64,000 nt of DNA from Arbacia lixula (GCA_963669155.1 OZ022595.1:20666876-20730875); one strand, 5' to 3'. Shown: positions 35,137 through 48,892, numbered from the stretch's first letter. Notes: a model not told the origin generated them from the letters alone. Program-made: numbers and translations.

Positions 35137-35255
35137 TTGACATGGTTAAAGGTGGTTAAAAGGTGGTGTAAAGGTGGGTTAAAAGGTGACATGGTTAAAG
35201 GTGGTTAAAAGGTGGTGCAAAGGTGGGTTAAAAGGTGACATGGTTAAAGATGACA
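35137..35255. repeat. Minisatellite, about 49-bp unit x2.3
   Basis: gacatggttaaaggtggtta ... gtgggttaaaaggt repeated with one base change, leading directly into an F3 copy. Confidence 0.85.
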
Positions 35256-35465
35256 TGGTCCATCCTGAAGTTATTTTGGTTTCAATAAAATAAAAGATAT
35301 GAAAGAAACTTATTAGAGAAGGTTCGACGAAAATCTGTCAAAGGATAAGAAATATTACAATCTTTTAAAATTTCAATTTTGTGACGGATTATCGTCCAAC
35401 TTTTACTAATATGTTTCTTTCAGGTTTCTGCTTTTATTGATACCAACTTAATAATCCTTTAAGTA
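35240..35465. mobile_element. Foldback/MITE family F3 copy
   Basis: ccatcctgaagttattttgg and the inverse aaccaactta.. end; internal aaaatctgtcaaaggataag block shared with the other F3 copies. Confidence 0.7.
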
Positions 35466-35959
35466 CATCCGTTCTATCACTCTGTAATACTTTGCTTGAC
35501 ATGGTTATGTGTGAAGTTCAAGGTGTGTTTATTTTTATTAATTAAATGTATAGAAAATGAAGTATGGTAATTTGACATATCTCATTGCTCTTTCATATCT
35601 GGTTTGTTTCACGGCTAATAGACATTAATCATGATGAAAGCCAAAGTTATTACTGCTATGCAGTGCAGTCAGTGAGTCCGTCACACTTTAGTTCATCTTG
35701 TACATCAATTTGTTATGCTTTGGTAAACACTCCATGTAGTTTGTGGGTACTCACGCAATGTGTCACACTCTCCTCAAACAGGATTCCTGTCAGGGAAAAC
35801 AAGACTATATTGAGACTGATTTTTCAGTACAGCAAAGTGCTGAACATTCTCACCTGGTATTCCATTCATGTTCTACATTATAACATACTCGTATACAGAC
35901 TCGCTGAGATGGAGACAAACAGAAATGGGATATATCTGTCTTTTTACAAACATAGAATG

Positions 35960-36406
35960 AGAGGGAGAGAGAGAGAGAGAGAGAGAGAGTGTGTGTGTGT
36001 GTGAGAGAAAGAGAGAGCGAGAGAGAGAAAAGAGAGAGAGAGAGAGAGAGTGTAAGAGAGAAAGAGAGAGGGAGAAAGATAGAGAGAGAGGGAGAGGGAA
36101 GAAGGAAGAGAGGGAGTGTGTTAGAGAGAGAGAGAGAGAGAGAGAGGGAGGAAGAGAAAGAGAGAGAGAGAAAGTGAGAGAGAGACAGAAAGAGAGAGGG
36201 AGAGAGAGATGGATAGAGTGAGAAATAGAGAAAGAGAGAGCGACAGAGAGACAGAGAGAGAGAGGGAGTGGGGAGGAAGATATAGTGAGAGAAAACAAAA
36301 TAGAAATGCGGAGAAGGGAAAATGTGAGACAAAGACAGAAACAGAAGAGAGAGAGAGAGAGAGACATCGAGAAACAAAGAGAGAGTAAGAGAGAGAGAGA
36401 GAGAGG

Positions 36407-36444
<38 letters not shown>

Positions 36445-36473
36445 TAGAGAGAGAGAGAGAGAGAGAGGGAGAC
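35960..36473. repeat. (GA)n-rich tract, about 510 bp
   Basis: GAGA with scattered interruptions and a short (GT)n at 35990-36002. Long antisense frames here are Leu/Ser low complexity. Confidence 0.95.
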
Positions 36474-37364
36474 GTCACATAAAATTATTTTACGTAAAAT
36501 TGTATGAAACATCACAGAGAGGGAGAGGGGGGGGGGGGGGCGAAGGGGCAGGTGGATAGATGGGCAAAGGTATGTTGATTGCGATAGGAGCTACTTTATG
36601 CTGGCTGATCAGTAGTAATTGTTGTGTGAACCTTAGCTCTCTGGCGCCGTCATTTATCTCACCAGTTCTCATGCCGTGTGCCTCGCTACCTTGCGCGATT
36701 AGAGAATCTCTATTATGACCATGAAGGCTCATCATTTTGTCAGCGGGATTGTATGATTTGATTCACTTTACTTCAGACTGCTGGTGTCAAGTTCTATCAC
36801 CGCATCTACCTTATCTCTAGGTGTGCCAAGAAGGAATAAAATGGGCATGGTAAGCATTTCTTGTTTTAGTTCTGGCAACAGGGATGTATGATAACTAAGG
36901 AAACTACTAATCAGTCAAGCTCGATGTGTTAAACGTGCCTGCTCTGCCTCCTGAATATTATTGAGTTTTTTTGTCGTCAGAGTAAGTTTTAATGTTAGTG
37001 TTAGAGTAGATATTATGGTTAAAGTTCGGGTTAGGCTATGATAATTGTTATGATTGATGACATGTGTAATGTTGTATTTATGCCTATGCCTATCAAAAGA
37101 GCTTTGTTTTATAGAGATTGTGAGGAAATACGTTGATAACCAACGAGCCATTACCAATTACTTCTCGAAAGTGCAGATTTAAACAGTATGTTAATGTATC
37201 GAGCCCGACTTTAACCTGGATTAACAAATTATTAGCCTTGTTAATCTCGTCAACATAATGTGCCGACTTACATAACATCCACATGTCGTCACGTTAGCGT
37301 GATGTATGGAGTGAGAGTGTAGTGTACGGCTCGAGTGCCCCTAAAGTCGAGCGGGGATGCTCCT

Positions 37365-37645
37365 GAACATGGTAGTGGTGGTGATGCTAGTAGTGGTGGT
37401 GGTAGTGATGGTTGTGGTGGTAATGGTGGTGGTGGTAATGGTGGTAGTGATGGTGGTAGTGATGGTGGAGGCAGTAGTGGTGGAGGTGGTAGTGGCGGCG
37501 GCGGTGATGGTGGTGGTGGTGCAGGTAGTGGTAGTAGTGGTGGTGGTCGTGATGGTGGTGGTGGTGGTAGTGGTGGTAGTAGTAGTGATGGTGGTCGTGA
37601 TGGTGGTGTTGGTGGTAGTGGTGGTGGTGGTAGTAGTGGTGGCAC
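37365..37645. repeat. (GGT)n-rich tract
   Basis: About 280 bp of ggt/agt triplets. All open frames through it (poly-Gly, Val, His, Pro) are artefacts. Confidence 0.95.
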
Positions 37646-37671
37646 AAATGTGGTACCATCTTGTAGAAAAT

Positions 37672-37890
37672 TGGATTAACGAATCTTCGGAATAACGAAC
37701 CTTAGGCCTATTTTATCTTCGGATTAACAAACCTTCGGAACAACGAACCTTCGGAATAACGCCGCAAATGCTTTGATTAACGAAACCTTTTTCGTTTTCG
37801 GAATAACGAACATCGAGGTATAGGCAATTTTACATGTTTCGGAATAACGAACCTTCGGAATATCGAACTTCGGAACATCGAACCTTCGGA
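37672..37890. repeat. Short tandem repeat, unit about 16 bp
   Basis: Variants of aacgaaccttcggaat repeat with drifting spacing. Similar words recur at 40450-40525. Confidence 0.85.
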
Positions 37891-37914
37891 ATATCGAACT
37901 GTAACCCTGTAACC

Positions 37915-38160
37915 GGGGTGGAGCTGTTTCTTCACACAGCTGGCCAGCGCTTTGCCGATTTTATGATAATGGTGAAAATAATTATTACGTACACGCACTT
38001 GTTGTGCACGATACATGTTTCGGCATGTTTCGGTCGGAGTGCAGGTTTAGGTCAGGCCAGGTTCATTTCATATCAACACGTATCGTGTAGTTAGCTTTTT
38101 AAAGTATCACTTTCTATTATGAAGGACATATCATTATGAGCAGGAAAAGTGAAGATTTAG
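37915..38160. repeat. Dispersed repeat, copy related to 59500-60050
   Basis: Shared ordered blocks: cagctggcca, ttgccgattt(t)atgat, acgcacttgttgtgcacgat, gtgtagttagct and gaaggacatatcattat. Confidence 0.6.
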
Positions 38161-40440
38161 CCTGCGTATTTGTAGCAATATTATGTTGGTGATATATATC
38201 TGCTAATCATCATAAAATACTGATTAAAAAGACGCAAAAACTCAAACACACATGTGTGCATGCATAGACTATAACCTATACTATAATCAATCAGAGCTGA
38301 TCCGCATTATTTCGGAAGGGACCTTTCTCTAGTTTCTTGGAATGGTGCGATACGAGGCCTAGTGTACTGTCAGCTAGTCGTTAGATCTTATTCACTTTCC
38401 AGGCCAAGTGCATTATTCGAATCTGACGAAAATACACTCTTTTAAAGTACGGTTTGGCGCGCCTTATTCCCTCTGTTCATAGCAAAAGTTCCATTTGCTT
38501 CTAAATTTCTATGGTGAAACGCTCACAATTTTTTTCACCTTCTATTAAAAGGGGATTTTGGGGGCGCGATTTTTAAAATGAGGTGATGAGCTACCAGTGA
38601 AAACGGAATGATGTGAGCCGAGAGAGGCTCGATGAATATTGTATTGTCCGCATTTCTACGGAAAAAGTCCGTTCCGAAAAAATGCGGATTGGACTTAACC
38701 CATAATAACTAATGAACCTACTTCACTTAAGTTTGACATTCATGGCTAACAACTTTAGCGAAGATCTAGCGATTGATTTCACTTAGCGAGGGATTTACCG
38801 ATATTTACCGCGGAAATAAATCTTAGGTAAATGGGTCCCAGGTTACCGGCCGCATCAATTTCTTTTATGTCATGCCTACTCATTCCTTATTAATCATTTT
38901 TTCATTTCCCCCCATACAATTGCAAAGATGAAAACGAGTTTCATTTAAACAAATTGTATCTGTGCATTCATCCATTGTGTGTTTGAATAATATATCACTC
39001 AGGTCATATCTCCATTTTATTGTTCAATAATTCACTCTGTAACGAACTATACTTTGTCCTCCTATCTCTCTGATCATTACTTTTTAAGTCATACTTCCGA
39101 TGACTTTCACCGACTATTGATTAACCCTTTCATTTACATGCTACTTCTATTACATGTGCAATCGTAAAGATTTTAAAAACCCGATTCTCGACTATGTCTG
39201 TTATTTTTTGGAGAAATCACACTTGATGTCAATGCTATTCTTAAAGTAATACACGTGTGTCTTTGTCGAAGTGTGTATGGGTTCGTGTAGAAGGTAACGA
39301 ACGGAGAAGAGTCATCATGAACATGATGAAAACGAGAAGCACATCCAATTTATGAATTATTGGTTTCATTTCTACGCTGAACAATATTACAGGACAAGTG
39401 CAAGTTTACACACATTCACTCTTTGCGTGCCATATTTGTATTCATGTCACAATTTATATTCACAAATTATATAGAGCGCCGCTTTGTCGGACATACACAG
39501 AGTGAAAAAAAAACACAATATATAATAATAGATAATAAAAATAAAAAAAAACTGTTATTTGAAATCATACGTCGAAAATATATATGAACCTCATATTAAA
39601 GGTTCATCACACTATACAAACCATCGGCTTTAATTTGATGCCTTCAATACAGATATAAAGAAACGTTGCAAAATATAAAATATAGCGAATTTGAGTGCTT
39701 CATAATTTGTTTTGACCAATGCTTCTTTGTATGAAATCAAATATAATTTGCAGCGTGTAAGCACGTGAAGGGGCCTTTTTTTTTATCTCACACAAAAGAA
39801 CAGAAATATATTCACTATATATTATTTTCCTTGCTTCCGCAACTTGTCCTTGACGCAAGTGGATATACATCAATCATAATGTAGTTGTGCTGTGACTGGA
39901 AGGCCGTTATGCGTTTGTGGCCAATACCTTCGATTGTGTCGATTAGGTAACACAATGAGTCCGGAGAGATGGTGATAAAAACTGTCATTGCGAGATTTTT
40001 AATTTCACAAAATGCACCTTCACCGACAAAGACAAAGAGGGCAGGAAGAGAGAGTGCAACTGACCTCAGGCCAGGGGCGGAGCTGTTGAATGAATGAATA
40101 CCTGCTAAAAGAGTCGGAGCTCAGAACGACAATGATACAAATTAAAATGAATTAGTTCTAAGAGCAACGAGTGCCATGGCCACGTAATATCCATCCTTCA
40201 TATTGGGGCGAGCGATAATTCATTGAATGGACTTTCATGAAATAAATGTCTTTATCCAATGTCATACACTGGACAGAACGGGTGCTGCTCGTTTTCCTAA
40301 CGTTCATTATTCAAGGCTTCTTAGGGTTCTTTGCTCCGGAAAAGAAAAACTTCTGTAATTTAAAACCAACCTACAATGAAGTGCTTACCTAATTATTTTC
40401 GGATAAATGAACCTCATCAATTTTCTGGTTTACAAATATT
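38160..40440. other. No gene seen
   Basis: AT-rich intergenic sequence. It contains a small hairpin at 38646-38690 (gtccgcattt...aaatgcggattggac). No coding frame with recognisable content. Confidence 0.5.
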
Positions 40441-40525
40441 AATTTTATTTTCAGGTTAACGAACATTCGGAATTAGGGATTAAAACCATGTAGAGAATTC
40501 GAATCTTCGGAGTAACGAGCTGTAA

Positions 40526-41850
40526 TCGATAAAACGACATCCTTAACGCTGCATGGGTGTCGATCCAAGGAAGAAGGAGGGGGGGGGGGGGGGAGTCTGC
40601 AATCCCCATAATATTTAGAGCTCATACAGTGAAACTGTGACATTATATATGCAAAAAATGATAAAAAGAAATAAAAGAACAAGAAAATTGATATAGAGAT
40701 GAAACACAAATTCAAAGCCCGCTGCCCAAACTAGTTTTTTTCTTTGGTTGGCTACTCTAAATCTCAGAACGTGACCTGTAGCGTAGCTAGATGTGTGTGT
40801 GTGTGTCTGGGGGGGGGGGGGGGGGGAAGGGGTGCAGCTGCCCTCTTCAATTATGACCTTGAGATAATTTTTCGGCATAGGACAAAAAATGGGCCCTATG
40901 CTGCCATTCCCCTCGCGCCGACAAAATACGGTTATATATCCGTTGAACTGATTTTAGCAGCTCGCTCATTTCGCTCGCGTTTGAAGGTCACTTTTTTAAA
41001 GCGGTGAAAATGCGACGCCTTGAACTGGCGAATATCTATTTCGAACAAAGGGTTATTTCTTTAATTAACTTCAGTTAGCGTGTTTTCCCTAAAGTGCTGT
41101 ACTTCTTCGCTCGCCTTCAAAAGCAAAATCAATAGCACAAGCAAAGTAGTCGAAAAAGAGAGCTTCCAAATGATCATTATAAATATTTTACTTCATCCCA
41201 CTTAGAGACCTTGAAATTTGAGTAGCTAATTGAGAGAAACATGTAATGTCACACGGTGTTTTATCATCTGCATCGTGAATGAGGAGTACATTTGGTATAC
41301 TTAAAAATAATTTTGGGAGCGCTGAAATGTGCATCATGCATCAATGTTAGAATAGACTCTACAATGGGAGGAGAAGGGGACACCTCTTTCAACATCCCCT
41401 CCTTCATCGGGGCCTCCCAACACTGGTAATCACACAATCAATAACAAGGTATCACCAAAAGAGCTTTCCCATCTACGGTAGATCGCAACATGGCGCAGTA
41501 AATGCACGGTTGATATCAGCACCAGTGTGTGATGCCTACTTGGTGTCCCCAGGGAATGAAAGGAGAGATATTTAGCTTGCGGCACTACCACTGCTGCGTG
41601 TGCAAGCAAAGGGAACCACACACGTCATAACATGTCAACATTGACGCACAGACAAATACATTATAAAATGATTTGCGTTTAAACATAGTTGAACGTAGTA
41701 CAAAACGACCAAATGCAATATAGAAGCAATGCTAGAACCAGACAAAAAATTGTTAGTGTCCTGTAATTTATAAGATAACAGCGGGACATGCCTATGTAAC
41801 CAATTTCATCACAACATTGTTCATTCTTAGATTTAATGCACGCTTTTCTA
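40526..41850. other. No gene seen; poly-G tracts
   Basis: Homopolymer G runs at about 40577-40594 and 40809-40826, the second next to (GT)n. No supported exon. Confidence 0.5.
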
Positions 41851-41851
41851 T

Positions 41852-43620
41852 TTAGCCTATTTCTCTCCACTGCTGAAGGAAGGCCTCCTCATCATTTTTC
41901 CATCTCGATCTATCTTGTGCCGTTCGTTTCCATGTCACACTACCATATTCTCTAATATCGTCAATCCACCTCCTACTTTGTCTGCCTCTTCTTCTGGTGT
42001 TAGCTCTGGGAATCCAGATGGTTAATTTATATGTCCATCTGTCATCTTTCCTCCTGGCCAGATGACCAGCCCACCTCCATTTCTTTGATTTAATTTCCTG
42101 TACTATGTCCCGTACTTTAGTTTTCTTTCTCAAATCCTGGTTTCTAACTTTGTCCCTCTTTGTAATACCAATCATAATTCTTTCCATAGCCCTTTCGGTT
42201 ACTCTAAGTTTTCTTTCCAGTCTCTTAGTTGTGGTCCATGTTTCTGATCCATAGGAGAGCACAGGTATGATACATTGGTTGAAGATCTGTTTCTTGAGAG
42301 AAAGAGGGAGATTCTCATCACGAAATATGAAGTTGAGCTTGCCAAATTTTGCCCAAGCCAACTGGATCCTTCTATTCACTTCCCCTGCTGTTTCGTTTTC
42401 TATGGAGATCTTTTTGCCCAAGTATATGTAGTTGTCTACCTTTTCTACGGTCCTCCCCTGAACTGTGATTTTGTGTTCTTTGAATCTACTGCTCGTCATT
42501 ACCTTTGTCTTTGTGATATTCATTTTCAGTCCAGCTTTTATACTTTCTTCACTCAGTTCTCGGACCATTTTCTCCAGTTCCTGAGGGGTATGGCTTAGAA
42601 GTAAAATGTCATCTGCAAATCTGAGATGTGTCAGGTGTTCGCCATCCACCACTATTCCCAATGATAACCAATCAAGGTTTCTGAAGACATCCTCCATAGC
42701 TGCAGTAAAGAGCTTTGGTGAGATGGGGTCACCTTGTCTTACCCCTTTCAGGATTTTAAAGGCATTTGTTGTAGTGCTTTCTAGATGTACACGGGCACTA
42801 GAGTCCTTATAGATGTTTTTAATTAGGTGAATATACGTTCCATCTGTGACCTGCTTTTCTAAGGCATTGAATAATGACTGATGGTCTAGGCTGTCAAATG
42901 CCTTCTCGTAATCAACAAAGCCAAGGCAGATGTCGAAACGGTATTCTTTTGCCTTCTCGATTATCTGGCTTAAGGTGTGGAGATGGTCTGATGTTCTATA
43001 TCCTGCACGAAATCCAGCTTGTTCCTGTGGTTGATTTTCATCAAGCTGTTTCTCTACCCTAGCAAGAAGAATTCGTGTGAAGATTTTGTATATATGAGGC
43101 AACAGACTAATGGGCCTGTAATTTTTGATGTCCTTCATGTCCCCTTTCTTGAACAGTATGATAACTTTTGATTCGTTCCACTGGGTAGGTACTTGTTCCA
43201 TTTGCATGATCTTGTTGAACAGTTTTGTTAGGATTGATATGGTGTCCCTCTCCCCCCAACTTTAAAATATCTGCAGTCATTTGGTCCTCCCCTGGAGCCT
43301 TTCCCCTTTTCATCTGATCTAAAGCACTCTTCACCTCTTCTTTAAGTATTGGTGGAACATCACTTGATTTCTCATTCCAGTCCTCATTTATTCTCCAATC
43401 GGGTTGGTCTGTGCTATAGAGTTCTCTATAGAAGTCCTCAATGGCTTGAGTAATCTGTTCTTTGTCATTAACTTCTGTCCCATCTTTTGTTTTCAGTGAT
43501 GACAGAAGCTTTCTACCCCTCTCTAACTTTCTGTTGATGATTTTTGGTCCTTTGTGGTTTTCTAGCACTTCACGTACCATCTTAGTCCTGATCTTTCTCT
43601 TTCGCTTTCTTCTCATCTTG
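41852..43620 (-). mobile_element. RTE-like LINE, near-complete RT with one frameshift
   Basis: The upstream frame (43616 to about 43245) has LEEVKSALD-like LKEEVKSALDQMKRGKAPGE. After a shift in the G-run at about 43245-43256, a 451-codon frame continues to the stop at 41852. It carries WNESKVIILFKKGD, NYRPISLLPHIYKIFTRIL, FVDYEKAFDS, GVRQGDPISPKLF, catalytic FADD (residues 197-200 of that frame), SYGSETWT and WRWAGHLARR. The endonuclease domain is missing (5' truncated). Confidence 0.88.
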
Positions 43621-44582
43621 CGAATTGTTTTATTCAGCTCTAATGCACGCTAATCGTTTGAATAAAACAATATTTTTCAGCTACGCTTTCAGACTAAAAC
43701 TTTGTGTCCTTATCTGCAACAAGACAATGAGGTAAAAATTAACTGTATACTATTAAATTACACCATATCATATTGTATTTAACTCTTTATGTGTTTACTC
43801 ATGTACTTCTGTGCACGCATTGTCTTGAGAGTGCAAAGGTAATCTCGACAGGGAAGCATTATTAGGCGTTAGTTTTGCACTGGATTGTTTTGAAGGAAAA
43901 TGTTGTGTAACAAAGTGGTGAAAACATCAATTGGCTTTCTAGTCATATTTTTTTCAATCCATTTACTTGTGATATATTCCTAATGCAAAACAGAATCAAC
44001 ATTGGGTCATGTTTTTAAGAATGTATTTATTATATCCTCCCTTTAAAGGGCCCCTGACAGCCAGACAGCTTAAAATCTTATTTCCACCTATCTTCTTTAG
44101 TTTTTAATGTCCATTTTGAAGAACCATATATTTTTGAGCGAAAAATAAAGACAAATTGTACATTTTACATCAAAACCTGACTACTACTAGAACGGCATGA
44201 CAAAAATAGAGATCACCGGCTAGCGTATTACGTCATAGCCCGTGACGTATGAGGGGGAAGGCTCGGTCGGTCGCGATCGAGTGCAAGCTTGGCTTTCGCA
44301 TGTTATTAAATAGCTGGCTGTGCGTTGAGAGTGATTTTGCGAATATCTGAAATCGTCTTTGAAATTGTCATCGATATGACCAATCCAGGGGATTGGATTT
44401 AGTGGATTGTCCAACCATGGTGTAACTATGAACTGACTTATTCCCCAGGAACGTATAGATACCGCTAGATTAATAGCTACCTGTATTGCAACTCCCGTGC
44501 AACTCCCACGCCCACTTACGGCACTATAGTTGAGAAGTGTATATACTTCGGCACTTACTTTATGAATTTGAAATGCTAAACC

Positions 44583-44640
44583 TAATCCTGACCCTAACCC
44601 TAATTCTCAATCTAGCCCTGACCCCAACCCTAACCCTATA
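44583..44640. repeat. CCCTAA-rich telomere-like patch
   Basis: Degenerate ccctaa/cctgac/cccaac units, about 9 in 58 bp. Confidence 0.75.
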
Positions 44641-44832
44641 CAACTTCTTTGCCGTTGAATTCCTCCAAAAAAGTGATTTCTAGGTCTGCATTAGCGCCCG
44701 TTTAGGCCCTATAGCCCAGGGACTGCTACGCGACTATATATCCAGCCGTGACTAGCCGCGTACGCTGCCGTGGCTGCACTATAGTTGAACTAGCGCCGAG
44801 CAATGAGCCGAGGCTGACCTGATAATTCGTCG

Positions 44833-45177
44833 CAATTTCGAGGATAATTAAAAGAAAAGCAAAACAACGAGGTTTACGATCTTTGATTTTCTTCCTTTTT
44901 TCGAATGCTGGTGTGCTCCTTTTCTCCCCCTTTTCATGTGTATTGGTCGGGAGATTTATGGCGGGGATCGCATCCAATTTCAACTTTCTTCTGAACCTGA
45001 CGTTGAACTGTGAATACAGTACCGCCGCCTCGTACTCGTAGGCATCGCCAGGGAAGTGAGCACTGCACATTACGCTACTGTCTTTGGGGCATTTCGCACG
45101 GGTTAGTCTTACTCTCACTGACCAATTTCGCCGTAAATTGTTATCTTTTGAAAAAAAGTGCAGGCTCACACCATCTT
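44833..45177 (-). CDS. THAP-like zinc-finger fragment (partial exon)
   Basis: Translates as SLHFFSKDNNLRRNWSVRVR, then CPKDSSVMCSAHFPGD and, after a gap, LKLDAIPAINLP. This fits the centre and end of a THAP DNA-binding domain: conserved Trp, the Cys-x2-His-Phe pair and the AVPSIF-like motif. The N-terminal first Cys pair is not in this frame, so it would need an upstream exon or is lost. There is no ATG, and it may be transposon-borne or a pseudogene. Confidence 0.55.
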
Positions 45178-45349
45178 TTGAGGTGTTACTTTACCCTCCC
45201 ACTATGCAGCTCTGTGGTATTTTCTCTTGAATTCTTCCAATTGGGAGCAAATTACATGGCCAAAATACATTTGAAAAGCTGTTAATATGACATGTCTAAG
45301 CAATTTAAAGACCAGAAATATTTGGCTGGCAGGGGCCCTTTAAATAACC

Positions 45350-48080
45350 AGTTTTCAGTGTCTTTTCACAGTAGATTTGATGGTTTCTAAGTTTTCCAAA
45401 TTCAATATGCTTTGAGGGTGAGATAATTGTAGGAGGGGACAGCAAGAAGTCAAAACGTTTAAAAATAGACTCCATTATGTTACACCAAAAGAACAATCTT
45501 CCCCACATTCTCCTATCAACGTCCATTAATGGGCCGTACTTTGCCCCAGAACTTGTTGGGTGAGCTACTGATTTTATGTGCCGTTTTTAAGTTTTTAACA
45601 ATAAACATGTTTATAGCTTCAGTATCATTATTCAAGTTGACACAAAAAGTGCAGGCAAAAGTCAAATTTTCTCTCCAAAGCCAAATGTCACAATACAGCT
45701 ATGGTAAAAAGCAGGTACGTGCGTGCTGTATTAACAATAAGGTGTACAAAATCGTAATGCACACAATCGGCTAAATTTCGCATGTGTATTAGACTCGTGA
45801 TTGTGCTAAAATGCGAAGAGAATCTGCCACCGCATGTGCGAAACGGCGAGCGGAATAACGCACAAAGAATTAAGACTACATTAACCAAAATCTCGTTATT
45901 CCCAGAGATGAGAGACAAATCCCCCGTTTAGACCTCACTTCCCCTCATTAGGGACATAAAACATGACGTTGAGTTTGTAATAAGACGCGCCCCCAAACCC
46001 TTAACTGTAAGAATCAACAACCGTAATTATTTGATCGTGCGAGGGGAATTTCTACACCGTCACTCAGATTAACCAGGCAAATTTACCCTCTCCCTCTCTC
46101 CATAACGTTGCCATGTAGCTTTACGCGTTCAATGAATTTCTAAACGTAAATGCTGTATGCTGAGTATGTAACAAAACGTGTTTCCAAGCCCCCATTTTGT
46201 AAGCATCATTTAATGCTTGGTTATTTTATTCAATCCATAATGCATACTAGACTTATCATGATGTGCGTGGCGTGGGCCGGTAATCCAAGCGACTGTGCGC
46301 GTAAGCAATCGGCAAAAGTTCGAGGTCCGAGCTCTGGCCGTGTATATCGGATGGTAACGACAAAGGTCGGCCACAGGTATAAATAATCAAATCTGATTGA
46401 TACACGTCTGTGAAAACATCAATTCACATAAACACATGAGCTTGTATCTTTCTCTTTGTGCCCACCTCAAATGAAACAGAAAAAGGATGAACTAGGGTGA
46501 ATCCGATGTACTCGAACCTTTTTTTTTTTACTGTATGAGATGCGCGCATCTTATTAAGATGCACTCACATAATATTATTTTCCGATCTATCTATCCATGC
46601 GACTTAATGCTGGATAGTTTAATCTTCCGCTGCGGTGCTTTTATTTGATGAAAATAATGTAACTTTCCTTTTCCAGCATGAAATGCAATTTAACGAGTCA
46701 CGGGCGCATGATTAAAAAGTGCGATCGTATTTAGGCCTCGTTTCCTTTTCTCTTGCAGCGCTACTTTCAAACGAATTTGTGCTCGTTCCAATTCGCAAAT
46801 ATAAACAATAATTGGGTAGGTGCAATAAGAGGGGATGGATGGGATTATAGGCCAATTATGAAGGGCTTCAGCAGAACTGATGAATAATTTGATTACACAT
46901 TACAGAGATCTGTTAGGGATCTTGGAAGGTGATATACATTAAACGGTAAGAAGTAGTCGTGGTAAAGATCCGGAGTTTCTAATTAATGGAGCACCATTCA
47001 GGTTGCCATGATCATGGATCTCATTCGTGTTTGATTTCAATATAGCAGGAAGGAATCGCCTCAAAATCGTAAATGTTGAATGAAATCCTGATCCTGTGAT
47101 GACGGCAGTCGTCCGCTGCCATGAATATGACCTGTAATCAATACCTCTTCTTCCCTTTACCTTGAATCGAGGAGCATTATGCATCGTAATGAGAGCTGTA
47201 TTATACATGCGTTGACATTTTCCTCGGATTTAATTCCGTATGTTCTATCAAGTACTTTAACATCAAAGTTCGCATTCAATAAGCCTAGTCATACAATAAT
47301 TCATTAAATGCTTAGTAACCATAGTTAGCAGCATCACGAAGTTACCGCTGCTCCCCCATGAGATCCATTAAACCATTTTTATTAGATCATTCCATGAACA
47401 ATTGTATGTATAAATGAATAAACTATTGGTGATAGCATGTCCAATGACAATGTCACTTTTAAAAATCAATACCGCTCTTACCTTTTAGCTCAAGAGCAGT
47501 GTGTTTCAATGTGGTCATTGTTAATAACATGTGCTTACATTGACAGAAGAAACCTGCACACATTAAAAAGATAAACATATATGTAGATGCAAATACATTA
47601 ATTACCAGAGAGAGGTGTCGCTTTAGAGTCAAGAAAAACTTTGAGAGCTATACAAAGTGTCGGAATGAGCGATAGAAGACACAGCGGTGAATCTGAATCG
47701 TGCTGCAGATACATTTTGGCATGAATAGTCAGGTCTCGATTAAAATAACCCAAATGGCATCTGCCATGCCTTGAACGGGAAAACGAAATGGAAAAGTTAA
47801 AATCATCTTATTGAAATACTTCGGCGGTTGCGCTATATCCTCATCAATATGGGTAATAACAAAATGAATTTAATCTCAGTACTAAATGTGCCTGAAATGC
47901 GTGATATGTCAATGGACATTTCCTAGAGTTAATTGAGAATACGTAATAATTGACCGGGAGCATCAAATATATAACCTACACTTTAAAGTGGTGGAAGTGT
48001 TATCTACTAATATACTATTGATCGTAATATCGTGACAGCTTTGATATTAACTAGTACCTACGTCCTCTTTCATAATGCAT
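45350..48080. other. No gene seen
   Basis: AT-rich intergenic sequence. A segment at 46975-47125 resembles 2185-2300 (see findings). Otherwise nothing recognised. Confidence 0.5.
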
Positions 48081-48088
48081 AATTCAAA

Positions 48089-48122
48089 TGGGCCATGGGC
48101 GCCATGGGCGCCATGGGCGCTG
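48089..48122. repeat. Short GC-rich tandem repeat
   Basis: gccatgggc repeated three times (unit 10 bp). Confidence 0.9.
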
Positions 48123-48514
48123 GCAGCTACTTTTATGGTGTCACTGGTCAATCAATGTAGCTAGTTTCGTGTTTGACACTACCATACATTTAGTAGCCAC
48201 GTTTTTGCCCGCGTACTTGTATGTAATTATTACTATGACACATCAACAACGTGCTATCAACCATCCCCACGCTATCAGATTTGATATAATATATACATAA
48301 TTTACATGTTTGTCAGTGTAGAGAAGAGGTATCGTTTATGTTTCGACGATTTTGTTTAGATTCCTAATGGATACGCTTTACTCAGAGATAGAGCTTTTTT
48401 GATGACACTCAGCACTGCTCAATATGCTTCTTGCTTGTATACCAGAGTGTGAATAAAGAAAGATAAGTGCTAATGTAGAGGGTATAAGAGCGATAGCAGC
48501 TTACATAGAAGGAG

Positions 48515-48858
48515 AGAGAATTATGGGAGAGTGAGAGAGGTAGCTATAGGAGAGGAAAAAGAGAGATAAAGAGAAAGACAGAGGGGGATAGAGGGAAGCG
48601 AGGAGCGAGAGGAAGAAAGGAAGAGAAAGAGAGAGGGGGAATTGGTGGGGGGTAGGGGAGTGGATTGGGTAGAGGGGAGTAGAGGGGGGGGGGCAGAGAA
48701 AAAGACAGGTAGGGGAGGGAGAACAGAGAGAATGATAGAGTGAGAGCGAAAAAAAATGTGAGCAAGAAAAAAGCGAAATGGAGATAGAGACATATATGGA
48801 AGGAAGAGAAGAGAGAGAGATGAAGATAGAAGGGAGAGAAAGAGAGAAAGAAAGAGAA

Positions 48859-48891
<33 letters not shown>

Positions 48892-48892
48892 T
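48515..48892. repeat. (GA)n-rich tract
   Basis: About 380 bp purine tract; antisense Ser/Leu frames are artefacts. Confidence 0.93.

Larger units (their letters stand above)
44042..45344 (-). mobile_element. Putative DNA transposon carrying a THAP-like domain
   Basis: Inverted ends: tttaaagggcccctgacagc (44042) and the inverse, ggctggcaggggccctttaaa (to 45344). The strand given is that of the open frame inside. No clear target duplication. It also contains a CCCTAA-rich patch (44583-44640). Confidence 0.55.

Noticed and set aside
35850-36515. Two long antisense frames rich in Ser/Leu
   Set aside because: Pure products of the GA repeat tract.
37289-37695. Poly-Pro, poly-Gly, poly-Val and poly-His frames
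   Set aside because: All from the (GGT)n tract; frames open on both strands.
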